Shown: one piece after another, positions 1-11,851 of the stretch | Layout: every line of letters starts with the position of its first letter | Position numbering within the stretch: the stretch's first letter is position 1 | Source: Siphonodentalium dalli | Taxonomy: Eukaryota > Mollusca > Scaphopoda > Gadilida > Siphonodentaliidae | Assembly (NCBI GenBank): GCA_032622095.1 | Contig: CP136066.1 | Location: 157,565,152-157,629,151 of the forward strand | Length of the DNA: 64,000 nucleotides | Direction of reading: 5' to 3' | Notes under the pieces: generated by a model | The model's database searches: none | What the model saw: the letters and a program-made list of their open reading frames with translations, nothing else | Told to the model about the DNA's origin: nothing | Translations under genes and position numbers: made by a program

Positions 1-1464
1 GACAATTCACAGAATTCACCAACTTAGAGTATGTATCTAATGTGGCTGCTGCATCTTCCTTAAATATAGTGCCATATGCAAGCTCTCATTATGCCTTATG
101 TGCTCTAATTAGGCAGATCCACATGCCCTTTAAAAGGCTTTAAGGAGCACCAATCATTGTGTAACTCTTTAGTGCATGCGCCAAACAGATCAAATCATAA
201 AGTCTGGATTCACTATTTCGTGTCGGTAAAAGGTCCACTTATTCAATAAGATGGGTTCAAAAAGGAGGCTAGTAATCCTTTCTGTGCATATTCTCATTGA
301 CAAGTAGTCCCCTAGTCCCCTTAATAAATGATCAGATAACAAGTTCAGCATTTCTTGAACTTATTATCTGAACATTTCACACCAATGAATATGTACAATG
401 AATCATTCTGCTATTATATTATCTGTTTTTCTTTCTGTCATTTATTACATGAACACCCCTTCAAATTTATAATAGACCATTCAAATGTATACTTATATAA
501 CTGAATGGGAGAAAGGGGTGGAAGCTGTAAGACGGGTTCATAAAGGAGGCTATTAATCCTTTCTGTGCAAATTCTCATATACAAGTAGTCCCCTGGTCCC
601 CTCAGGAAATGATCAGATATTAAGTTCAACATTCAACATCTATTATATATTTTGGAAGATCTGTTTGTGTGTCTGTGTATCTGTGTGTGTGTGTCTGTGT
701 GATCGCGATGAACTCGAAAACGGCCGACCCGATTTCGATGAAACTTCGTATGTGAGGGTACTATCGGTCGGGAAGTGGCATAGGCATATTAATTTTCAGA
801 TCCGAGGTAAACTTTTCACGTGCCGAGGTCAAATCTGTTTTTACGCCGTTTTGCGCTAATATATTTCAGTTCGGTGCTCACAAATCGATTCGATATAGCG
901 CGACTAATAAATTGCCAGTCATATAATTTGCACGGTTAGAATCTGTGGCGCTCTTTCCAATGATGTATCACACGCCTGTGTACGTTTAAAGTTTCTACCT
1001 TAATTATCGGGAAGAACGCAGGACCATGCTTCGCTCATCGAAAAACATTCCGTAAATATATTACGCCGTCAACAGATCGTGACGTGATTGCGTTTAACTC
1101 TTAGCCGGCCGATGTCGCGTTAACTCATCACCGGCCGAGGTATCCGCAAATGACATTGGACAATATATATATCTCGGAAACGGGTGGAGCTATCGTCTTG
1201 AAATTTGGTATGTGAATGTATCTTGCCCCGGATACAAATTTTATCGGGTCGCCGAGCCCGTGCGACGCCAGCTTCGCGCATGCGCAGACCAGATCTCGGA
1301 AACGGGTGGAGCTATCGACTTGAAATTTGGTTTTTGAATAGCCCGGACGAAGTCGGGTCACCTTCTAGTATACTTATATAACTGAATGGGAGATTAGGGA
1401 GAATCCATTCAGTATAGAAAGAGTTGCCTAATAGAACAACTAAAGTTTTTTTGATTAATTTCAG
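1..1464. other. Non-coding stretch, probably NUP62 intron, with dispersed repeats
   Basis: No coding exon was recognised. Two direct copies of one repeat start near 248 and 529 (GGGTTCA..AAAGGAGGCTA). The first ends in a small palindrome (CAGATAACAAGTTCA with TGAACTTATTATCTG, 334-372). A short TG/TCTG simple repeat lies at 663-702. A 45-base motif starting at ATCTCGGAAACGGGTGGAGC occurs at 1170 and again at 1293. A sequence near 1367-1425 recurs in inverse orientation near 50040 and 51965. Confidence 0.6.
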
Positions 1465-1649
1465 ATTGCACAACTAAACACGGACACTGAGCAGTTACAG
1501 ATAGCACAGCAGCAGCTCGATCATGAGCTGGATTTCATTAAATCCCAGGAAAAGGAACTGGAAGATATGCTGGTTCCATTAGAGAAAGCAGTAGAGCAGG
1601 CACCAGCAATTACATACCAACAACATGCTGACCTGGAGAGGGAACACAC
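1465..1649 (+). CDS. NUP62: NUP62 coding exon A
   Basis: The acceptor TTAATTTCAG precedes 1465 and the donor GTAGGT starts at 1650. The exon opens in phase 0 (I-A-Q-L-N) and ends with two bases of a codon completed by the next exon. It encodes the heptad-rich helix with LDHELDFIKSQEKELEDML and YQQHADLERE. Confidence 0.92.
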
Positions 1650-4600
1650 GTAGGTTTTATTCATATCCAAGCCTTGAAATAGGGTGTCTGTCATTTGCAG
1701 AATGAGGTCCCCAGAGGGTGAATTTAGTGATGCTACCCCGCATAGCGGGCTAGCATCACCAAATTCACCCTCTGGGGACCTCATTCTGCTTACACCTCAG
1801 CAGAATGAGGTCCCCAGAGGGTGAATTTGGTGATGCTAGCCCGCTATGCGGGGTAGCATCACTAAATTCACCCTCTGGGGACCTCATTCTGCAAATGATA
1901 GACACCCTATTTCAAGGCTTGTTCATATCTATTTCTCATTATAAAGAAGTCAATACTATAAATGTCCATACAACAGTTTTAAAAGGTCTCAGGACCGAAT
2001 GTATGCTCTGAAATCTTCTGCATTTTAATCGTTTTGGATTTATTGATTGAAAGATTTTAGAAAACAAGAATCTGCTCATGATTCCAATTCCTTTTAACCC
2101 TTTCAGTGCCAAGTCCTAAGAGCTCTTTCCATCAATGTATCACATTATTATAATCAATAAATTTGAAAAATGATCAAGGAAATATGGGTTGATACAAAAA
2201 TCGGACTTGGCACTGAAAGGGTTAATTAATGTACAAATATTAGGTGTAAATAGAGTTCCTGAAGCACAGAGAACTAGACAGATAGCTTGGGTCATGTTTC
2301 AGCATTGAGTAAAGAATATGACCACAGAAGTCACTGCCTGAAGTAGAAGTTAATAATAATAAATGAGTACCATAGCCTGAATTTAGGTCTCCCCTTATGT
2401 CACAGAATGACTATAGCTGTTGAAAGGGACATTATATCCCAATTAAAGTGATGTCAAACACTCCGCTAAGGTGTTCCGATAGGAATAACAAATAATCATG
2501 CCAAAATAAATTATTTACATAATTTTGATATCCAAATAGTCAGAAACAGAGTCATTGTTTATAAACAATTTACACACAGTGACTTCTATTTGCACAATCT
2601 TTGTCGTAAATGTTTATACCCAATAACAAGTCCCAAATAAAGTAATAAATATTTACATTTGTGGTTAGTTTAACTGTCGTGTTCTCTGAAATGGTAGACA
2701 ATGTAATTGAAATTTTCCACAATCTTAGTTCATTGCTACATTCTTTCAACGGGGATATTGTTTGTGTATGAATTGATTGGTTTTATTCAATGAGATAAGT
2801 TCATGAAATGTCTTTAACCCTTTGAGTGCCAGGTCCGATTTTTGTATCAACCCATATACCCTGTGCCAATGCATTCTCTTATATATGCGAGTCGACCATA
2901 GGTCGCCTCGTATATATAAGAGAATGCATTGGCCTAACAATTTTTCATCATTTGTTATTATTTTTTACAATTTTTTACAATTTTAATAATTTTTTTAAAA
3001 TATAAAAAAAAAAATGTTTTTTATGTTTTTATTTTTTTAGGGCCAATTTTACAGACCGTAAATTACGGCCGATGAAATCGGCCCATGGAACTGAAAGGGT
3101 TAACTATTACTAAACATACAATTACATTTATATGTGTAAGTCAAACAATTAATGTAGGGGATAGCTACTGTTACAACCACCATATACAGTTACAGCCATG
3201 AAATTGGCTCTCCCAGTTGTTTCTAGTGAGAATATGCAATTATTTCCGCTTGTTAGCGTGATAACTTGAACATATAATAAATCATTCTGTATATGAGATT
3301 CACACTAGAAAAAAAATCAAGTCTGAAAATAAGCTTGGTCTGAAACTTTACCCCCAAAAACATCTCTTGATTGATTCTTATTCTTGCTTCCAACCAGAAT
3401 AGTCTCATTCACTTGATCTGTGCTTTTATTAACCCTTCAATAGACTGGGGCTTCCTGAAATTTTGTGAAAACCCTGTGCAAATGCATTCACTTATATATG
3501 CGAGTCTCCTATAGAGAGCCTTGCATATATATAAGAGAACACATTGGCCTAACAATATTTACCTGGACCTTGTAAGCCAGTGCATTCTCTTATATATGCA
3601 AGGATCCTTATAGAAGACTCGCATATATAAGAGAATGCACTGGCACAGGACCGTTAATGCTGCATCAGCACAGCTCCAGTCATGAAAGGGTTAATATCAG
3701 ATTATTATATGATCAATTTGTTTTTGGCTTCCAGATACCAAATAGCAGAGAATATTGATGCCGTTACCAAACGAATGGGGCAGAATCTGAAGGAAGTTAT
3801 TGACCATTTCAACACATGTTATGGTACACCGGACAATGCTGATCCTGTAAGATTTAACATGAAATTATATCTACCAAAACTTGTTTAATAATTAACCATC
3901 AAGCGATGACAAAGTTGGTTTGCACCTGAATGACGTGTTTTAAAAAACACAAATCTGGTGTTGCATGTAATAATTCCAGGCCTCAAAATATTGCGACGGA
4001 CATTTGCAGAATGAGGTCCCCAGAAGGTGAATTTAGTGACATTACCCCACACAGCGTGTCACCAAATTCATCCTCTGGAGACCTCATTCTGCATGGCCTC
4101 ATCTCCTATGGGAGACCTAGACACAGGTTTAGGTTTCCCGATGGTGATGTGTACCCATTGGGGACCTTGATTATGCATTGTGTCATCTGCCAATTTGGGG
4201 ATATAGTGAAACTAAAAGAAGTCTCTAAAAAAAATAAATCATTTTATAATAAAGATAAGATCAGGCCTGAGCAGAATGAGGTCACCAAAGGGTGAATTTA
4301 GTGATACTAGGCCACTGTGCAGGGTAGCGTCACTATTACTCACTAAATTCACCCTCTGGGACCTTATTCTGCAAATATCCAGCACCATATTTCGAGGCCT
4401 GTAAAAACGAAAATCTGGTTTAGCAAGTAATAACTTGTAATATGTATTTATCTCCTCTGAGGCTAGGTACATATGCATGTTTTTAATAGTCATCATATCA
4501 CGATATTAATATCGTGGAGCCACAACTTGTATTTTCATTGATGGAGTTGTTTACTTTGTTGGTTCAGGTAATAAACATTTAATGTAGTGATTGTCTGATT

Positions 4601-7600
4601 GATTATCCAAGGTGTCACCTGGAGTTCATTAATTTAGACATTTGATTATTTTATTTATTCTCCATCCGAGTTCTAAAATTCTACATAGAATTGTTTGCTC
4701 TTTATTTGTAGGTACAGGGATCCCACTCCTATTTAAAAATCATTTTCCATACCTTTTTCATACTATTTCCCAACTGGACAATGAAATATCTAGGGCTAAT
4801 TTGATATGGGTAACATGCTTGAACCTCAAACTGTGTATGCCATAATGTCCCCACACTCACATGGAGAACACAATAAGTTATCTTATGTAATCTATTTACA
4901 GTTTTTTTTTTTACTTTTACATTCAATGCATACATGATATGTATATATTTACCCACGGTAACCCACATGTCCTTAAGTAGTGTAATATGTGTAAGTAGTC
5001 TAGCCTGTTCCCTAGACACATGGGTCAGCCCTCGAAATTAGGAAAAATGTCCCCCTGCAAATTTAATACTGTAGTATGTGACATTCCACATGTTGTGCAC
5101 ACAGCCTCTTTGTTGCTTTTCGTAGAGCGCTTCCACCAGTCTTTATATATTGTATCCATGAACCATTTTTCGGCAAATACACATTTGCCCACTGGATCAT
5201 TTTGTCGATAATAAAATGTTTTGGCCAAGGAAATGGAATCCTATTGGGCCAGTGTGAAGTATTTCCATAATTATTCCATACCCAGAGCCCAAACCACCAA
5301 CAGTCCATGCCCTTTCCAGACCTGGGAGGAAAAACTGTTTTCAATTTCCATACTTTTTCCAGACTTTCAAAACTGGGTACGAACCCTTTAGGTATGTTCT
5401 GAAAATATAAGCAAACGGCAGGCATAGCAATGTCTTTGTTGGGATGTTCAATAAACAAACTTCAGTTTTTAGAACTTATTTGCTCTACAAATGAGTGAAT
5501 GGGAATCAAGTAGCTGCTACCCAATCAGCAAATGGCTTAAATGGCTAAAAATGGTCAGCACTTGCGAAATTATTCCAAATGGTGGTGGTGGGGTAATAAT
5601 GCTTACAATTCTCCATTAAGCTCTCTCACAAGTAAAATTCAACTGATTTACTTTGCTTGACCCCCAATTCCCATTGCATTATACATTTGTAATACAATTA
5701 ATTAATTTTAAAATTTATTTTATGGATTTAATGTTGCATAATAATTGAGAATATATTTTCAGGTACAGCAAATAACAAAGATACTGAATGCTCATATGGA
5801 TTCTCTTCAGTGGATTGATCAGAACACAGGTACATTTAGATCAAAGCTACTCATAGTCAGAATGATTCATGTTTAGTTTTGAATATAATTAGGGAATTTC
5901 CTAATTGATTGATTGTTTATTTGTGCAATATTTACAAACAATGCGAACAGTGAAATATTCAAAAATAAACATGATTATATTGTACAGGAGCGGCATGGCC
6001 AAATGGGCTGTGTTCCAAGCCTGCAAATAGTGTGTCTGTTATTTGCAGAATGAGGTCCTCAGAGGGTGAATTTAGTGATGCTATCCTGCACAATGGGCTA
6101 GCATCACTAAATTCACCCTCTGGGAACCTCATTCTGCTTATGCCCTCAACTGCAATGGTAGACCTAGGATCAGATTGAAGTTCCCCAGTTGAAATTGGTG
6201 ATGTTCACCCATTGGGCACCACGATTATGTATTTTATCTGCTGCAAATTAGGGGATGTAGAAACTTCCCAGAAGGGAAAACTAAAAACAATGTTAATTTG
6301 ATACTGTAGAGACTTCCCAGAAGATGAGGCCTAAGAAGAATTCACCCTCCAGAGGGGGAATTTGGTGATGTTAGCCCACTGTGCGGGATAGCATCACTAA
6401 ATTCACCCTCTGGGGACCTCATTCTGCAAATGACAGGCACACTATTTGCAGGCTTGCTGTGTTTGTGCCGCCCCTATATGGGAATGGAATTTAAATAGTA
6501 AAACAACAACAAGAGTACCATTTTAATACATGCTGTTATCTTTATTGGTTGCACCAAGCTCTGGGCTTAATATTACTTTATCTTAATAAGTATAGAGTCT
6601 GGCTGAAATAATGTGGTTTTAGATATGGGACCGACCAAACAAGAGCCTTTTTAAGATTACTGTTCATTTTCATCAGTTCTGTTCATAGAGGCCAAGATTA
6701 CATAACATCCACCAAAAATGAAAGGTGAACATACCAGGCTTCTTACTAACTCATGCCATGTAATTGGGAATAGATAATGGGAATTATTCTTCAGTATTAT
6801 TGCACACAATATAAACAATAGTGTTAAAATATTTTGTAAGTAAGTGTTTCGTAAGTAATTATTTCTCTTGACAATTTCATATTAATAAAATGGTTTTCAT
6901 TCGCAAAATATCAGCATTTCTTCAGACTCAAATCATAAGCACTAAGAAGATTGAATTGATGGCTACAAAATGAGTTAGATACTCAGTTCAGTTAAATAAC
7001 AACAAGAGCATCGCTAAGGTGTGGAACTATATGCTCGTGGTAATTCCAACAAAGGGCCATAACTCATAACTTGGTTGGCAGAACCCAAATTCCAGATGAA
7101 CTCGTATGTTGGGCTAGAACATGACCTGTAATTTATGCTAGTACATGTAAACCCAAATGCCAAATTTCATTTCATTTAGTTAAGACTATCTAAAGTTATC
7201 ATCCAGAAATCAAAAGCGAACAGACGGACGAGAAGGACAGATCAATAACATAATACATCCGTTTTTAGCTCAACTTTACTTTGTAAAGTTTGAGCTATTG
7301 CCATGGCTTTGTCGTCCGTGTGTGTGTGCGTGATGCGTCAACAATTTGCTTTAGCACGGGCTACAGGTCATACCTTTGGTCGGATCATTATGAAATTTGT
7401 CATAGCTGTTGACATTGACATGTAGATGGGAACGAGTCATTTTGGGTTCATTCGGGGAAAAAACATGGCCGCCAGCGGCCATCTTGGATTTCAAAATTCA
7501 ATCCATTAGCACTGGCTACAGGTCGTACCTTTGGTCTGATCATCATGAAATTTGTCATGAATGTTAACATTGACATGTAGATGGGAAAGAGTAATTTTGG

Positions 7601-8845
7601 GGTCATTCGGCCCAAAAACATGGCCGCCGGCAGCCATCTTAGATTTACTCTTTGCATGACTAAATTCTTTGGCACACGGCCTACAGGTCGTACCTTTGGT
7701 CGGATCATCATAATATGTGTCATGGATGTTAACAATGACATGTAAATGGGAACGAGTAATTTTGGGGTCATTGAGTAATTTTGGGGTCATTCGGCAAAAA
7801 AACATGGCCGCCAGCAGCCATTTTGGATTTTACGCTACAGGTTGTACCTTTAGTCTGATCATCATGAAATTTGTCATGGCTGTTGAAATTGGAATGCAGA
7901 TGAGAACGAGTCGTTTTGGGGTCATTCGGACAAACAACATGGCCGCCAGTGGCCATCTTGGATTTCAAAATTCAATCCATTAGCACGGGCTACAGGTCGT
8001 ACCTTTGGTCCGATCTTTATGAAATTTGTCATGAATGTTGACATTGTCATGTAGATGGGAACGAGTTATTTTGGGGTCATTCGGCAAAAAAACATGGCCA
8101 CCAGCCACCTTTGGTCTGATCATCATGAAATTTGTCAAGGATGTTAATATTGACATGTAGATGGGAAACGAGTCATTTTGGGGTCATTCGGCCAAAAAAA
8201 ATGGCCACCAGAAGCCATCTTGGATTTAACTCTTTGCATGACTAAATCCTTTGGCGCGGCCTACATGTCGTAGCTTTGGTCAGATCTTCATGAAATTTGT
8301 TACGGATGTTAACAATGACTTGTAGATGGGAATTATTCATTTTGGAGTCATTTGGCCAAAAACATGGCTGCCAGCAGCCATCTTGGATTTTACTCCTTGC
8401 ATGACTAAATCCTTTGACACAGGCTACAGGTTGTATCATTTGTCAGATCATCATGAAATTTGTACTGGATGTTAATAATGACATGTAAATGGGAACGAGT
8501 CTTTTTGGGATCATTTGGCAAAAAAACATGGCTGCCAGCAGCCATCTTAGATTTTACTCTTTGCATAACTAGGCCTTTCAACTTTCCATATTCCTAATCA
8601 CTCCATTGACTTTAACACATGAAATTATTCCCTTTCCAATTTGAGCTACAGTGTCATTGACACTTTCATATTTTTTTTAAAGTTCACTTAAAAAGTGAAA
8701 CTTCATCAGTATTAAAAAACTAACTATTATATTAATTCTATTTTTTTTTTCAGTTGCCTTGAATCGGAAGGTAGATGAGATTTCAAAACAAATGGAATTA
8801 CAGAAAAAAGAACAGGAACGTAACTTCAGCAATGTGTTTGACTGA
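1465..8845 (+). CDS. NUP62: Nucleoporin p62, C-terminal coiled-coil part (four exons; 5' part of gene outside window)
   Basis: NUP62 is a central-channel nucleoporin; its C-terminal coiled coil assembles with NUP54 and NUP58 in the nuclear pore, while its N-terminal FG repeats carry transport factors. Only the coiled-coil part is here. Exons 1465-1649, 3735-3846, 5763-5829 and 8754-8845 all have GT/AG borders and compatible phases, giving 151 residues and a TGA stop. Family-typical strings are visible: LDHELDFIKSQEKELEDML in the first exon, IAENIDAVTKRMGQNLKEVI in the second, ILNAHMDSLQWIDQN in the third and KKEQERNFSNVFD at the end. The reading is nearly colinear with the vertebrate protein. 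FG repeats and promoter must lie left of base 1465 and are not visible. All three introns are loaded with inverted-repeat miniature elements and tandem repeats. The assignment rests on remembered family sequence and is strong. Confidence 0.93.
1669..1920. repeat. Palindromic miniature element, family H, copy 1
   Basis: This is a 250-bp near-perfect inverted repeat whose ends read AAGCCTTGAAATAGGGTGTC and its complement. Each half is itself a hairpin built from GAATGAGGTCCCCAGAGGGT and its complement around a TGATGCTA..TAGCATCA core. It starts 20 bases after the NUP62 donor at 1650. About ten more full or partial copies occur in the window. It has the look of a non-autonomous DNA transposon without coding capacity. 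Confidence 0.8.
2094..2225. repeat. TTAA-flanked miniature element (piggyBac-like ends), copy a
   Basis: It is flanked by TTAA on both sides. The ends CCCTTTCAGTGCCAAGTCC and GGACTTGGCACTGAAAGGG are perfect complements. TTAA targets plus a CCC start are typical of piggyBac-type elements; the family assignment is inferred from the ends alone. Confidence 0.7.
2814..3103. repeat. TTAA-flanked miniature element, copy b, with internal hairpin
   Basis: TTAACCCTTTGAGTGCCAGG opens it and CTGAAAGGGTTAA closes it. Inside lies a hairpin: GCATTCTCTTATATATGCGAG pairs with the complementary arm ending near 2932. The same hairpin occurs in the copies near 3429, 39655, 50942 and 61202. Confidence 0.65.
3429..3694. 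repeat. TTAA-flanked miniature element, copy c, with two hairpins
   Basis: It starts TTAACCCTTCAATAGACTGG and ends CAGTCATGAAAGGGTTAA. It contains two consecutive hairpins (about 3485-3550 and 3580-3650), each made from the TTATATATGC..GCATATATAA arms. It sits directly before NUP62 exon B. Confidence 0.65.
3735..3846 (+). CDS. NUP62: NUP62 coding exon B
   Basis: The acceptor TTGGCTTCCAG precedes it and the donor GTAAGA starts at 3847. The exon is 112 nt: one base completes the Thr codon from the previous exon, then 37 codons follow, including AENIDAVTKRMGQNLKEVID. An inverted-repeat element ends about 40 bases upstream of this acceptor. Confidence 0.92.
3978..4401. repeat. Palindromic miniature element, family H, copy 2
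   Basis: Ends are related to AGGCCTCAAAATATT.. and its complement. Internal hairpins of the GAATGAGGTCCCCAGA type occur at 4009-4092 and 4273-4375. The copy is more diverged than copy 1. Confidence 0.65.
4402..5762. other. Rest of NUP62 intron 2, nothing recognised
   Basis: There is no exon and no transposon with clear ends. Overlapping open frames around 4730-5460 on both strands show no family motif or codon-like character and are taken as chance. Confidence 0.5.
5763..5829 (+). CDS. NUP62: NUP62 coding exon C
   Basis: This 67-nt exon has acceptor TATTTTCAG and donor GTACAT. It encodes VQQITKILNAHMDSLQWIDQ, the most conserved stretch of the family, and ends in phase 1. Confidence 0.92.
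6017..6455. repeat. Palindromic miniature element, family H, copy 3
   Basis: A full-length copy of about 440 bp. It opens AAGCCTGCAAATAGTGTGTC, closes with the complement, and has one hairpin in each half (6045-6132 and 6348-6426). A non-palindromic centre contains CTGCTATGGGAGACCTAGGA-like sequence shared by other copies. Confidence 0.75.
7260..8590. repeat. Tandem array of about eight diverged ~160-bp units in NUP62 intron 3
   Basis: Each unit carries in order a GGCTACAGGTCGTACCTTTG-like block, a GATCATCATGAAATTTGTCA-like block, GACATGTAGATGGGAACGAG, a GGGGTCATTCGG block and AACATGGCCGCCAGC..CCATCTTGG. Unit starts lie near 7345, 7508, 7672, 7835, 7985, 8110, 8255 and 8410. Relatives of the unit occur singly near 24750-25760, 26880-27070 and 46120-46400, so this is a dispersed family that has also expanded in tandem. 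Confidence 0.75.
8754..8845 (+). CDS. NUP62: NUP62 terminal coding exon
   Basis: The acceptor is a ten-T pyrimidine tract followed by CAG. The exon encodes VALNRKVDEISKQMELQKKE, then QERNFSNVFD and TGA at 8843-8845. The 3' UTR follows, but I could not place its poly(A) site with confidence. Confidence 0.92.
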
Positions 8846-9373
8846 CAGAGACTGAAATTAGGATTTTAAATAATTTTGCTATAAAGGCAAATATGGAATT
8901 GGACTCATCTTCTCCAGCCCAAAACGATTGGACTTGTGACAGTGGGCACATTATCTATAATGTATTCCTCTGATATTATGGAATGAGACTTGTCTTCTCC
9001 AGTCGAAAACCATTGGACTTCAAGGTTCATACAAGTCTTCTTTGTTGTGACAGCGGGCAAATTATCTAGAATGTATTCATCTGATAATGAGTATTGTTTT
9101 CAGAGCCTCCTTCAAGGGATCACATTTCTGGAGTCAGGATTCACCTTCTTGACCGAAGAAAAGTTACTGTGTCCAGCTTAGGGATCACTGGTGACCTTAT
9201 TTGTTTTCATTCATCAGTCGGTTTTTATCTAGAATGAATTTCACTCCACAATGAAGTTCTGTGTCAACAAGCATGGAGTCAAAAGTGTTAGATCACATAT
9301 CATGAAAAACATCATTTAAATTTTTTATTTATAAGGCCACGTAAAGTCAAATTCCCGTTTATCATGCCCTCAC

Positions 9374-9813
9374 AAACCTGGAAATAGTGTGTCTGAAATT
9401 TGCAGAATGAGCCACCAGAGGGTGAATTTAGTGATGCTATCCAACATGGTGGGCTAGCATCACCATTTCACCCTCTCGATCCTCATTCTGCTTAGGCCTC
9501 AACTGCTATGGGAGACCTAGGATCAGATTAAAGTTCCCCAGTTGAAGTTGGTGATGTTCCCCCATAAGTCACCTCGATTATGCACTTTATCTTCTGCACA
9601 TTAGGGGATGCAGAAACTGAACAGAAGGGGAAAAGTAACTAAAAACAACGTTAACTTGAGACTACAGATACTTCCCAGAAGATGAGGCCTAAGCAGAATG
9701 AGGTTCCCAGAGGGTGAATTTAGTGATGCTAGTCCACTGTGCGGGGTAGCATCACAAAATTCACCCTCTGCAGACCTCATTCTGCAAATGTCAGACACTC
9801 TATTTCCAGGTTT
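9374..9813. repeat. Palindromic miniature element, family H, copy 4
   Basis: Full length. AAACCTGGAAATAGTGTGTC opens it and GACACTCTATTTCCAGGTTT closes it. Hairpins of the GAGGGTGAATTTAGTGATGC type lie at 9403-9490 and 9695-9785. Confidence 0.75.
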
Positions 9814-10520
9814 GTCTGAACTCATGATCCCTAAACCCAGCGCGTGCAACCTTTTTATTCACCTTTCGATCTGTCGAGAAAACATTTAATCAATAGAAAA
9901 TAATTGTTGTACTCATTATACAAACAAAGTGAGAACAAACAGTATTTCTGATTCATTACTGTAAACAGTAACTATGTTCCAACATGTGGTAAACCCGTTC
10001 ACTGCCGACACCCATTCAATTACATGCAAAAAATACGATATAACTCGTTGTCGGCAGTGAACATGTTAAACAAGTGATATTTTCCGTCTGCAAACTCAGT
10101 ATAATATCTGTCAATGATACTTTATTTGGTGATTTTTTATGAACTAAATCACATGTAATCTATGAAATAGCATTATACAGACATCTGTTCAGGTAACAAT
10201 GGCCACTGGCAATTGAAATTAAACCCAGAGCTAGCCGACGTAGAGGTGGAATGCTAAGCTGGTGAGTGCCCCAGAAATAAAAAAAATTCATTAAAAACAA
10301 CTCATCATTTCGAAAAATATATTCGTCCCGAGAAACAGAAAATTTACTTTGCATGGCCTAAGTATGAAAGACAAAATGCACTTTAAGTGACTGACTGAGC
10401 ATCATTCATTGTTATTGTAAACTGGTATATCTGAAATGTAAATTTTCATCAAAATTATGTTTTCAACTTTCAGTTTTTCATGTTTTAGTTTAATCACGTG
10501 CCTAAGTATGAATGTGCAAT

Positions 10521-10963
10521 TTAAAGCCCAACTTAATTTTCGAATTGCCAGATCACATTATATATAACATATTCCATATTATATATCATTTGAAGGAGGA
10601 AGCTCCAAAACATTGAATTCTCAGCTTATCTGATCGAATAAACTGAACATGTTGATATTTTTCAAGTTACCGTTTGTTCTGTGCTTATTTTGATCTGGTC
10701 TGTATCTCAGTTTATTATTCTTAATGCAAGGGAAATAACTCTATATCTTAGTTGTGAATTATGACTCATTCTGGGGTAAATAATGGGGGAAGTCTTTGGG
10801 TGAATCTGAGAATCTCTATCACTTGGTGGTCACTCCTAGGCCACAGCTGTTCCGTATTCTGGTAGAATATATATATTTTTGTTTCCTCTTCGAAATAGTA
10901 GATAATATGGAATATGTTGTGTATAATGTGATCTGGGCATTCGAAAATTAAGTGGGCCTAAAG
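10521..10963. repeat. Miniature element, family T2, copy C
   Basis: The left end TTTAAAGCCCAACTTAATTT and the right end AAATTAAGTGGGCCTAAA are inverted copies. The inner border CCAGATCACATTATAT is repeated inverted near 10925. The element lies between two diverged direct copies of a ~130-bp flank (about 10381-10510 and 10958-11094). Confidence 0.65.
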
Positions 10964-11199
10964 TGACTGACTGAGTATCATTCATTGTTAATGCAAACTG
11001 GTATATCTGAAAATGTTAATTTTCACAAAATTGTGTTTATCACCTTTCAGTGGAACTTTTAGTTTAATCATGTGCTACTGAGTATGTGCTTATTTTATCA
11101 CCACGTATCCAATAAATATTCAAATGTTTCTTGTTTTGTATCAAGATATCCTTCACGCTGCAGGTCACTTGTAATATCAGTCATCCACTCCAACAAACA

Positions 11200-11640
11200 A
11201 GCCTTGAAATAGTGTCTTGTCATTTGCAGAACGAGGTGCCTAGAGGGTGAATTTAGTGACGCTATCCCACATGGCAGGTTAGCATCTCCATATTCACCCC
11301 TCTGGAAACCTCATTCTGCTTAGGTCTCAACTGCTATGGGAGACCTAGGATTAGATTGAAGTTCCTCATTTGAATTTGGTGATGTTGGCCCATTAGTCGC
11401 CTAATATTATTAGTGGATATATAAACTGAACAGGTCTCAACTGCTATGGGAGACCTAGGATTAGATTGAAGTTCCTCATTTGAATTTGGTGATGTTGGCC
11501 CATTAGTCGCCTAATATTATTAGTGGATATATAAACTGAACAGATGGGACAATGTAACTAAAATCAATGTTAATTTGAGACTATAGATACTTACTAGAAG
11601 ATGAGGCCTAAGCAAAATGAGGACCCCAGAGGGTGAATTA
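11200..11640. repeat. Family H element, copy 5, right end lost, with 110-bp internal tandem duplication
   Basis: It opens AAGCCTTGAAATAGTGTCTT. A 110-bp central segment (GTCTCAACTGCTATGGGAGA...) is present twice in exact tandem from about 11324 to 11543. The right hairpin breaks off at 11638, inside GAGGGTGAATT. Confidence 0.7.
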
Positions 11641-11851
11641 AAATTAAATGTAGTGATTTTGTTTTTCCTCATTGTTCACCTGCGGAAGATCAAAATAGGT
11701 TGATAAATACATGGACTAATGGCACAGCCTCTATATATTCAGAAATGACTTTCTCAAATAAAAATAAAATTGTCGGCAGAAAAGTGATGCAAAATGGTTT
11801 TTCTTATTTTTACTGCATCAGGAAAAAATTAATGTTCTTTATTTGCACATG

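Larger units (their letters stand above)
8846..11851. other. NUP62 3' UTR and intergenic region with miniature elements
   Basis: No second gene is seen. It holds two family H elements, one T2 element and a small 80-bp palindrome at 9990-10071 (CCGTTCACTGCCGACA..TGTCGGCAGTGAACATG). The 3' end of NUP62 transcripts must lie in its first part. Confidence 0.5.

Noticed and set aside
1521-2011. Identical peptides MRSPEGEFGDASPLCGV on opposite strands, recurring around the window
   Set aside because: They arise from the palindromic family H element; the sequence is non-coding and the frames differ between copies.
5063-5458. 131-codon minus-strand frame in NUP62 intron 2
   Set aside because: No domain or family recognised, overlapping frames on both strands, and no splice or promoter support.
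7448-8439. Several 60-110 codon frames
   Set aside because: They come from tandem non-coding units in NUP62 intron 3.
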